Both the position numbers and the translations under genes were made by a program. From JAXHLG01 sp964505305 (GTDB lineage Bacteria; Patescibacteriota; Minisyncoccia; Moranbacterales; DUUL01), in contig CAZDHE010000001.1 in the NCBI GenBank assembly GCA_964505305.1, positions 106,627-170,626 of the forward strand: a stretch of DNA of 64,000 nucleotides. Reading direction: 5' to 3'. This document shows positions 1-6,558 of the stretch, piece after piece (position 1 is the first letter of the stretch; the number at the start of each line of letters is the position of its first letter). The notes beneath the pieces are model-generated. The model did not search any database, was not told the DNA's origin, and saw only the letters and a list, made by a program, of their open reading frames with translations.

Positions 1-1156
1 TATGATTAGTGATTAACAACAAAGCTTGGGATTTGTCAATTAATTCGTCCAGACTTTTAACATCAGAGTCTTGAGGTAGGTAAGGATCAAACTTAATTGA
101 TCTGGCCCCCTTTTTTTCTAATTCTTCCAATATTTTGAACACGGGGGACTCGCGCAAGTCGTCTATATTAGCTTTATAGGAAAGCCCCAAGATGCCTACC
201 CCGGTATTTTTTAAAGGCATTTCGGCTTCATTTAAAAGGTCTTGTAGTAGCTTGACCGTATAAAAAGGCATATAATTGTTGATTTCTCGAGCGGCTTTTA
301 GAAATTTATGGCTAAAACCTTTTCTCTTGGCTTGTTCGATTAAATAATAAGGATCCACCGGGATGCAGTGCCCCCCGACTCCTCTGCCCGGATAGTGGGC
401 CATAAAAGCAAACGGCTTAGTGGCAGCTCCATCGATAACATCTTTAACGTCTATTTCCATTTGATCGAAGCTTTGGGCCAATTCATTTACGAAAGCTATG
501 TTGATATCCCTAAAAGAGTTTTCCACAACTTTAACCGCTTCAGCCTCCCGAATATATTTCATCGGTTTTATTTTCCCGTCGATAATGGATTCATAAAAAG
601 ATTTGGTTTTTGATAGTCCCTTTTGAGACATTGAGCCCACCACTCTGGAAATATTGCTTACATCCCATTTTTTGTTTCCGGGGTCTATTCTTTCCGGACA
701 GTGGGATAAGTAATAATCCCGACCTTCTTCCAGCCCTTCTCTTTTAAAGATGGGCTCTATTACCTCTTCGCAAACTCCGGGATTGATAGTGGATTCCATA
801 ATAACCAGTCGTCCCGGCTTGTGATTTTTGATGGCGGTTCTAATCGCCCCTTTGACCGGCTTAAGGTCGGGGTAATAGTCTTTGTCTATCGGGGTGGGAA
901 CACAAATAACCAAGATGTCGGCATCTTGGATAACCTCAGAGTTGTCTGAAACTTTTAATTGTTTCAAGAATTTTTTGCGTTTTTCAATAAATTCTTCAAT
1001 AAAAGGACTTTTTCCCTGCTTAATCTTTTCTATTTTTTCCGGACTTAGATCAAATCCGGATACGGAATAACCCTTTTCTGCGCAAAGAACAGCCAAGGGA
1101 AGGCCTACATATCCAAGTCCTATTATTCCCACCTTTTCTTTTTTTTGTTCAGTCAT
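1..1156 (-). CDS. Nucleotide-sugar (UDP-GlcNAc/UDP-ManNAc type) 6-dehydrogenase, 3' end outside window
   Basis: The frame is open from an ATG at 1154-1156 to the left edge of the window, about 385 codons, so the C-terminus is missing. The protein begins with a Rossmann nucleotide-binding motif, VGIIGLGYVGLP, at residues 9-20. Further on it carries the catalytic-cysteine signature GGHCIPVDPYYL, encoded near 350-385. Both are typical of the UDP-glucose/UDP-GlcNAc/UDP-ManNAc dehydrogenase family, which oxidises a nucleotide sugar to its uronic acid with two NAD+. The HCIPVDPYYL form fits the WecC/WbpA branch better than UDP-glucose dehydrogenase, but the substrate cannot be fixed from sequence alone. 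The likely role is making precursors for surface polysaccharide, in line with the glycosyltransferases further along. It is the last gene of the minus-strand run at the left edge. Confidence 0.93.
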   Translation of the reverse strand, partial: MTEQKKEKVGIIGLGYVGLPLAVLCAEKGYSVSGFDLSPEKIEKIKQGKSPFIEEFIEKRKKFLKQLKVSDNSEVIQDADILVICVPTPIDKDYYPDLKPVKGAIRTAIKNHKPGRLVIMESTINPGVCEEVIEPIFKREGLEEGRDYYLSHCPERIDPGNKKWDVSNISRVVGSMSQKGLSKTKSFYESIIDGKIKPMKYIREAEAVKVVENSFRDINIAFVNELAQSFDQMEIDVKDVIDGAATKPFAFMAHYPGRGVGGHCIPVDPYYLIEQAKRKGFSHKFLKAAREINNYMPFYTVKLLQDLLNEAEMPLKNTGVGILGLSYKANIDDLRESPVFKILEELEKKGARSIKFDPYLPQDSDVKSLDELIDKSQALLLITNH

Positions 1157-1240
1157 TTAAATTTTTAATTAGTTAAAGCGTTAATCTTATTTTGATTTAC
1201 AACAATGATTTATAACAATAACACAATAAATTAATTTCTC

Positions 1241-1332
1241 AATGAGGCTGTTTTCAAACACCATTTCGTTACAAAATTTAGTAAAAAAGGTGGAATTGTA
1301 GCGGGAACGGCGTTTGGAAACAGCCCCTCAAT
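1241..1332. repeat. MITE-like imperfect palindrome, copy 1
   Basis: The two arms (about 1243-1274 and 1299-1330) form an imperfect inverted repeat of roughly 30 bp closing on a short A-rich loop. The arms read TGAGGCTGTTTTCAAACACC and, on the other strand, TGAGGGGCTGTTTCCAAACG. Most differences between the arms are transitions, so much of the stem survives as G-U pairs. A related sequence occurs at 45871-46046, which makes this a dispersed element and not only a local terminator. The arm ends resemble IS terminal repeats, so a non-autonomous mobile element is possible; no transposase is nearby. The rest of the 327-bp gap 1157-1483 shows no ORF. Confidence 0.6.
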
Positions 1333-1483
1333 AAAACTGTTTTTGAATTATTTTCCACACCGCTAATAATAATTTATCCTTGTCAGTATTAAGCGATTAA
1401 AAGTCAAATAAAAAAACCATCAAAAACCTTTTGATTTCATCAGGACATCTTTGTCATTAAGCAAAATAAAGCTTTTTTGAAGC

Positions 1484-3982
1484 TTAATACTTAAAAACCA
1501 ATAAATTATCTTCCTTATCTACAATATAAAACTTTTTTTGGTTAAAATCAACCTGAAAATCCTTGGATTTCTTAAATTTGTCATCGGCAAAGGATTCTAA
1601 AAAGTCTCCATTGTCTGTATCGAATTTTACTATTTTGCCATTATCCTTGTCTAAAACAAAGAAGCTTTCTGCATCTACTCCCGCTTTAACCTTGAAGGGG
1701 GTGAATTCTTCCTCGGTCAAAGATGCCTTAAACATTTCTTTGCCTTGAAAGAATTTTGAAACAAATCCATCTTCAAAGGCAATGTAGATGGAGTCGCTCA
1801 CGCTTATGTCTATCGCTTTTTCTATTTTTATAGGATTATCAAGCCATTTTACAGGACTTCCGAATCCGCCCGATGAGCGAGGGTAGCGATAAATCTGCCC
1901 GTCTTCTTTGTTGGGCAAGTATAAATATGTCAAATAAGTGCCCACTCCTTTGGAGTTGTCAAATCCAAAAGGTAGAGATATTCGATTGCTAAAAAAATTA
2001 CCAGTTACCGGACTATAAGAAAAAATAGCCTCTTCAGATACAACGAAGACAAGTTGCAGGGAAGGGATAGCGGCCAAGTAGCGAGGATTTTCAGCTTCCT
2101 CCGGCAGGGATATCTTAGTCTGGTTGTTTTCCGAGGGATTGAATTGAATGAGTTGGTCGTTCTCTGTCAAAAAAAATAAAATTCCTTCCATTTGAGTGGA
2201 GTTTTTAATTTTTTCTTTAAAGCTGGCAATCTGAGAAAGATTATCCAATTGCTCTCCTACGTCCTTGACGGGTGTTTGCTTCTCGGAAGGGTTGTCGGCT
2301 TGGTTATGGGAGGGGTTTGATTTAGGGAAAAAATTTACTGCCAAGGCGGATACAACGCCCGCTAAAATAACAAACGAGACAGTAATAATAATTTTCTTTT
2401 TTCTTGTGTTAAGGCTTTGGTTCAATTTAGCCCAAAAAGAAGTGTTTTTAAATTTACTCCATAATGTTGAAAAATAACTTAACATTTTTTTTGGGTTAGC
2501 TTTTTTAAACTTACTGTTTATTATTGTTTTTAATTTTTCGAGGGAAACACTCTTTTTGGCTAATTTTTTTTCTGAATCTTTATTAAAAAAAGCAGCTATT
2601 TTATCCTTTTTGGCAGAAGCAGCCTTTTCACTTTTAGTTACGGAAAAGCTTTTCTCCTTCTTTTCTTCTTGCTTTTCTTCATCCCTTTTGTCCTCGCCCT
2701 TTCCATTTCTTATTTTTTCGAAAAAATTTTGTAAAGCGTTTTTTGCTTGAGAATAAAGCCGGCAAAAGAGAGCTTGAATTTTTTTAAGCAAAAGAGTTGT
2801 TTTTTCGGTTAGGGATTTAAAGAAATTTTTAAGGCTAATTTCTTGAAAAAAAGATGATGCGCTTTTGCAAAGGGAGTCTTTTTTTTCTGTAATTTTATCC
2901 TTAATATCCCTAAATAAATCAGGCTTTAAGCGTTCTTCTTTTTCTTGCAACTCTTTTTCCAGGTCTTCCGGAAAGTCTTTTTCTTTAAGGTGAATTTCAG
3001 GCTCCTTTTCAAAGGGAGGTATGTCTTGATCGTATTCTTCTTGAGGGACTTCTTCTTTTTGTGTGCTTGGTTCTTCACCGGCCTCATCTTTCTTTTCTTT
3101 TATTAGACTTTCCATGTCTTCCTGCTCCACTAAGGTTTCCTGAAAATTATCTTGTTGATGAATTTCTTCTTTTTTCATATTTACCTGAGAGGATTTTTCT
3201 TTTTCGGTTTTTCCGAAAAAGTTTACATCTTTTTCTGATTTGGAGGTCTTTTCCGGAGAGTAATCTTTTTCTTCGGTTGGAAGCTTTTTTTCTTTAATAT
3301 TGACGACAACTCCTCCCGTTTGATCTCCATCTGATTGAAGAGTAGAGCTTAGTATGTTGTCAAATTCATCTGAAGTGAAGGTTTTGGAGTGTCTTTCCAT
3401 TTCCTCTTGAGAGAGAAACTCCAGGGCGTTTTCCGGGATAAGAATGATTTTGTCTCCGGGAAACAGTTTTCCTGAGGAGATACTGGAAAAGGTTTTAATG
3501 GGATGGGTGATGGAGTTTTGGTTTTCGTTGGGAGTAATATCGGATAATTTTTTATCTCTCAAAAGAAGAACTTTTGCCCTGCCAACTTGGACAAAATGAA
3601 ATTCTTCATTTTTAATTACTCCGATTGCGGCATTAAACCCGCCCATCCATTCGATTATTTCATGCTGAGCTAAGTCTGTTAGGGCTAAGTTGGCCTTGTG
3701 AAGAGCTTTTTCAAAACTTTCTCCGGTTTCTTGTTTGGGCGCTTTGAAAAATTCTCTTTTAATAACCTGGGTTAAGAGATTGGGAATGTATTCGGAATTT
3801 TTGCTGTGGTTTTCCACTTGGATGACACCAAAAACTTGCCCCAGTTTATTCTGGGCTACATTTTTACCTTCTAACTTGAATACATTTAAAAACGGCCTAT
3901 GATCGGGATTTTTTACTGCGGTGACTTCGAAAGAATCCGCTTCGAGCAAGCTTTGCCCTTTCTCTTGGTTGGCTTTTTTCAT
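1484..3982 (-). CDS. Large membrane protein: PP2C-like N-domain, charged linker, one TM helix, propeller-like C-domain
   Basis: 832 residues. Residues 1-235 resemble a PPM/PP2C phosphatase fold: FGVIQVENHSKN sits where DGHGG is expected, and FHFVQVGRAKVLLL sits where the GDSR strand is expected. The metal-binding aspartates are therefore missing and activity is unlikely. Residues about 235-525 are Lys/Glu-rich, partly coiled-coil-like. One hydrophobic helix lies at about 530-550, preceded by RKKK, so the N-part should be cytoplasmic. Residues 575-832 contain repeated strands (FFLTENDQLIQFNP, YLYLPNKEDGQIYRYP, FFVLDKDNGKIVKFD, FYIVDKEDNLLVF) suggesting a beta-propeller outside the membrane. 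The layout suggests a sensor or scaffold linking an external propeller to a pseudo-phosphatase. No close named family is recognised. No Shine-Dalgarno is seen before the ATG. Confidence 0.85.
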   Translation of the reverse strand: MKKANQEKGQSLLEADSFEVTAVKNPDHRPFLNVFKLEGKNVAQNKLGQVFGVIQVENHSKNSEYIPNLLTQVIKREFFKAPKQETGESFEKALHKANLALTDLAQHEIIEWMGGFNAAIGVIKNEEFHFVQVGRAKVLLLRDKKLSDITPNENQNSITHPIKTFSSISSGKLFPGDKIILIPENALEFLSQEEMERHSKTFTSDEFDNILSSTLQSDGDQTGGVVVNIKEKKLPTEEKDYSPEKTSKSEKDVNFFGKTEKEKSSQVNMKKEEIHQQDNFQETLVEQEDMESLIKEKKDEAGEEPSTQKEEVPQEEYDQDIPPFEKEPEIHLKEKDFPEDLEKELQEKEERLKPDLFRDIKDKITEKKDSLCKSASSFFQEISLKNFFKSLTEKTTLLLKKIQALFCRLYSQAKNALQNFFEKIRNGKGEDKRDEEKQEEKKEKSFSVTKSEKAASAKKDKIAAFFNKDSEKKLAKKSVSLEKLKTIINSKFKKANPKKMLSYFSTLWSKFKNTSFWAKLNQSLNTRKKKIIITVSFVILAGVVSALAVNFFPKSNPSHNQADNPSEKQTPVKDVGEQLDNLSQIASFKEKIKNSTQMEGILFFLTENDQLIQFNPSENNQTKISLPEEAENPRYLAAIPSLQLVFVVSEEAIFSYSPVTGNFFSNRISLPFGFDNSKGVGTYLTYLYLPNKEDGQIYRYPRSSGGFGSPVKWLDNPIKIEKAIDISVSDSIYIAFEDGFVSKFFQGKEMFKASLTEEEFTPFKVKAGVDAESFFVLDKDNGKIVKFDTDNGDFLESFADDKFKKSKDFQVDFNQKKFYIVDKEDNLLVFKY

Positions 3983-4125
3983 AATAAAGTTTTTTATTTT
4001 CAGCTTGGTTTGATTATAAAATAGAATGAAAAAAAAATAAAGAATGCTTGGATAAAATTTTTCTTTTCGGAAAATGTTGAATCAGGGAAGTTGTTTCAAA
4101 AAAGCAAAGAGTTGTTTAATGCAAG

Positions 4126-4749
4126 CTATAAAAGAGAGGATTGAGTAGATCTTTTTTCTTTTGGCGGCTCCTGTTTTTTATCCTTCTTGATTATCTCCAA
4201 GACTTTTGGTATTTTGCCAAAATCTTGCGCCAAAGTGCTTTTGAGATTGCCGTTATATAAAGCTGCCGCGGGGTGATAGCAAGGAAAAAATACCATTTTA
4301 CCAAAGGGCGGAAATTCCTTGCGCAAAGCGCGCCCGTGGTGCCGGGTGATACTTGCCTTAGGTAGAAATCTTTGCAAACTGTGGCGCCCCAGCAAAACTA
4401 TTAATTCCGGTTGAATTATAGAAATTTGTTTTTCCAGCCATGGCCAGCAGGTTCTAACTTCGGCCGGCAGAGGATCCCGGTTTCCCGGCGGACGGCATTT
4501 AACTACGTTGGTAATATAAACATCTCCTCTTTTTAGGTTATTTTGTTGCAGCATTTCATCCAAAAGCCTCCCGGCGGCTCCCACAAATGGTCGGCCTTGT
4601 AAATCCTCATTTTTGCCCGGCCCTTCTCCGATAAACATAATTTCTGCCTTCGGGCTGCCTTCTCCGGGAACTGCGTAAGTTCTGCCAGCGGACAATTGAC
4701 AGGATTGGCAAGATTTTATTTCTTTTTCTAATTCTTGCAGGGAAGTCAT
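4126..4749 (-). CDS. Family 4 uracil-DNA glycosylase (Fe-S)
   Basis: 207 residues. This enzyme removes uracil from DNA, leaving an abasic site for base-excision repair. The four cysteines expected to hold the 4Fe-4S cluster are visible: C14 and C17 (SCQSC), C85 (NVVKCRPPGNRDP) and C101. The catalytic motif 1, GEGPG, is at 41-45 and the DNA-binding HPAA motif is at CYHPAAAL near residue 178. Length matches the family (about 200). The last 25 residues are Lys/Pro-rich and probably a disordered tail. It follows the MazG-like gene by 2 bp and is one gene downstream of endonuclease IV, the enzyme that would process its product, so a shared transcript is likely. Confidence 0.95.
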   Translation of the reverse strand: MTSLQELEKEIKSCQSCQLSAGRTYAVPGEGSPKAEIMFIGEGPGKNEDLQGRPFVGAAGRLLDEMLQQNNLKRGDVYITNVVKCRPPGNRDPLPAEVRTCWPWLEKQISIIQPELIVLLGRHSLQRFLPKASITRHHGRALRKEFPPFGKMVFFPCYHPAAALYNGNLKSTLAQDFGKIPKVLEIIKKDKKQEPPKEKRSTQSSLL

Positions 4750-4751
4750 TT

Positions 4752-5063
4752 TTAATCAATTTTATATTTAGAATTTCTTTTATCGGAAACCTTATTGAAC
4801 TTTTCCTTTACTAAGTCCGATAGGGAATAACCCAGCCTGGTGCAGAGCAAGTCCGCATAGCCGACTACGTCGGCCACTTCCTCGGCAATATCTTTTTTGT
4901 CTATTTCTTCGCCTCGGCGGAGCTTTTTTATCTTGTTGCAGGCTTCGCCGCACTCGCCGGCCATAGCATTGCCCCAGTCCGAATAAGACCAGTCTTCCAG
5001 GTTGTGAAAAACCTCATTGCAACGCTTGGCGTTGAGTTCGGAAAATTTTTCGAAGTCAAACAT
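4752..5063 (-). CDS. MazG-like nucleotide pyrophosphohydrolase
   Basis: 103 residues. The metal-binding pattern of the all-alpha NTP pyrophosphatase superfamily is present: GECGEACNKIKK near residues 36-47, then EEVADVVGYADLL near 61-73. These enzymes hydrolyse (d)NTPs to NMP plus pyrophosphate, often non-canonical or damaged ones. It is a single-domain, short MazG-like protein, not the two-domain MazG. It lies 2 bp upstream of the uracil-DNA glycosylase gene, so nucleotide-pool cleaning and uracil repair are probably co-expressed. The exact substrate is not deducible. Confidence 0.88.
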   Translation of the reverse strand: MFDFEKFSELNAKRCNEVFHNLEDWSYSDWGNAMAGECGEACNKIKKLRRGEEIDKKDIAEEVADVVGYADLLCTRLGYSLSDLVKEKFNKVSDKRNSKYKID

Positions 5064-5144
5064 TAAAGTTTCTTAAAAATTATCAAAGATTATTTGCATT
5101 TTCATCAAGATGGAAAAAGTTGCTTTTTTGAATTAAAGTCAAAT

Positions 5145-5226
5145 CTCAAATCTCAAAAGTCAAAACCACAACTAAAAACTTAAAGTCGAACAGTTTTTAG
5201 TTTTAGCCTGTGTTTTGAGATTTGAG
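5145..5226. repeat. Compound inverted repeat (nested perfect stems)
   Basis: An outer perfect 14-bp stem, CTCAAATCTCAAAA at 5145-5158 with its complement at 5213-5226, encloses a second perfect 11-bp stem, AACTAAAAACT at 5170-5180 with its complement at 5192-5202. It sits between the endonuclease IV and MazG-like genes, both on the minus strand. It could fold as a two-tier hairpin in RNA and may attenuate or process the transcript, or be a small palindromic repeat element. Confidence 0.75.
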
Positions 5227-5261
5227 TTCACTTTATACTTTAAGGAAAATTGAGGGTTAAT

Positions 5262-6110
5262 TTACTTAAGAAATTCCAGAGTGGTCTTAATATCCTTTTT
5301 TATCTTATCATGCTTGGTCTCCAAATACAAATTGATGCCCAGTTCCTTAGCTTTTCTTGCTACAGCTTTTAATCCGATTTCGCCGATTTCGCCTTGCCCG
5401 ATGTGTTCATGGCGATCTATGTGAGAATCTAAAGTGCTCTTGGAATCGTTAAAATGAATACAGTTTAGCTTTTTTAGTCCTATTTCTCGGTCTATTTCTT
5501 GGAAAGTTTCTTGAACCGCCTCCGGCGTTCTCAGGTCTTTTCCGGCCGCAAAAGCATGGCAAGTGTCAAAACAAAAACCAAGCTCTATTTTCGACTTGCC
5601 GGCTTCTTTTAAAAAATAAGAAAATTCCTCCAAATTATCTCCTATGATGCTTCCGCTTCCGGCGGCAATTTCAAGGCTTAAAACAGCTCTCCCTCGGTAG
5701 TCTTGTAGAACTTCCTTCAAGCCTTTAATAACCCTTTTTTTAATAGCTGGCCAATTTTCGTTTTTGTCCAGATCTTTTGAACTCCCCAAGTGAGTGATTA
5801 CATAAGGACATTTTATTTGATTGGCTATTTCCAATTCTTCTTTTAAGACGCGGATAGAGCTTTTGTAAATTTTTTCTTCCCGGCTGGCTAAATTGATATA
5901 GTAGGGAGTGTGAATTATATAATCTTTGCCGATATTGAAATTGTATTTTTTGCACTCATTAAAAAATTTTTGTTCGTCAATTTCTTTTCTTTTGCCTCCC
6001 CGGGGAGAACGGGTGAAAATTTGAAAACATTCGCATCCAAGAATTTGGGCGTTTCCGGGTGCATTTTCCACTCCGCCGGCAATGGAGACATGGGCACCAA
6101 CTTTAGTCAT
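5262..6110 (-). CDS. nfo: Deoxyribonuclease IV (AP endonuclease)
   Basis: 282 residues, the normal length for endonuclease IV. It cuts the backbone 5' to abasic sites in base-excision repair, using three zinc ions in a TIM barrel. The start MTKVGAHVSIAGGVENAP is the classic N-terminus. Zinc ligands are visible in IIHTPYYINLAS, VITHLGSS, LSLEIAAGSG, GFCFDTCHAFAAG, CIHFNDSKS, DRHEHIGQGEIG and the final LYLETKHD. It is the first gene of the minus-strand repair group, upstream of the MazG-like and uracil-DNA glycosylase genes, and is divergent from uvrA. Confidence 0.97.
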   Translation of the reverse strand: MTKVGAHVSIAGGVENAPGNAQILGCECFQIFTRSPRGGKRKEIDEQKFFNECKKYNFNIGKDYIIHTPYYINLASREEKIYKSSIRVLKEELEIANQIKCPYVITHLGSSKDLDKNENWPAIKKRVIKGLKEVLQDYRGRAVLSLEIAAGSGSIIGDNLEEFSYFLKEAGKSKIELGFCFDTCHAFAAGKDLRTPEAVQETFQEIDREIGLKKLNCIHFNDSKSTLDSHIDRHEHIGQGEIGEIGLKAVARKAKELGINLYLETKHDKIKKDIKTTLEFLK

Positions 6111-6558
6111 AATCGGTAAAGGTTAGATTTCGTTATTATATCAAAATTATACAATCAAAATAAAAACGCAGCAAGCAAAAAGGCGGTCAAATCAAAGTTT
6201 AATTGTTCTTTATTGCAATTTCGTTTTGTTAAACTTGTTATTTAGTCTAAAAAATCTCTCTATCTGGAACTATTGGGAAAGATTGAAGCGTAGTTCTTTT
6301 TCAGCGGGATTCTTTAATTAGGTTGAACAAGATGAGAAACATTTTAGACATAGGTTTGATTTATGTTATTATTTATGCTATTCTAATTTGAGATTTATTG
6401 GGCGGATTCGAAGAAATTTTTCTGAAATCAACAATTTAAAACAGCGCCAAGTCCTATTTTAAAGGCTTTTTTCAAATTAATTTTCTATGCCGAGACTTGG
6501 TTTTGAAAATAATTCAAAAAAAGAAAATCTCTAAATCTTAATTTTTTGTCTTTTAAAG
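6111..6558. other. Divergent intergenic region between nfo and uvrA
   Basis: 448 bp without a credible ORF. It should hold the promoters of both divergent genes; one plus-strand candidate is annotated separately. A 7-bp inverted repeat CCAAGTC (6447-6453) / GACTTGG (6494-6500) lies in what would be the uvrA leader. No LexA-type operator is visible by eye. Confidence 0.6.
6356..6384 (+). promoter_or_regulatory. Candidate sigma-70 promoter for uvrA
   Basis: TTGATT at 6356-6361, a 17-bp spacer, then TATTCT at 6379-6384. It would give a leader of about 165 nt before the uvrA ATG. The match is by eye only; in AT-rich DNA chance matches are common. Confidence 0.45.

Noticed and set aside
368..1070. 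Plus-strand ORFs at 368-613 and 882-1070
   Set aside because: They lie antisense to the conserved nucleotide-sugar dehydrogenase and have no domain signature.
3061..3297. Plus-strand ORFs inside the 832-aa gene
   Set aside because: Antisense shadows of a low-complexity Lys/Glu-rich coding region.
6111..6558. LexA/SOS operator before uvrA
   Set aside because: Neither the E. coli-type nor the Gram-positive-type LexA palindrome could be found by eye.
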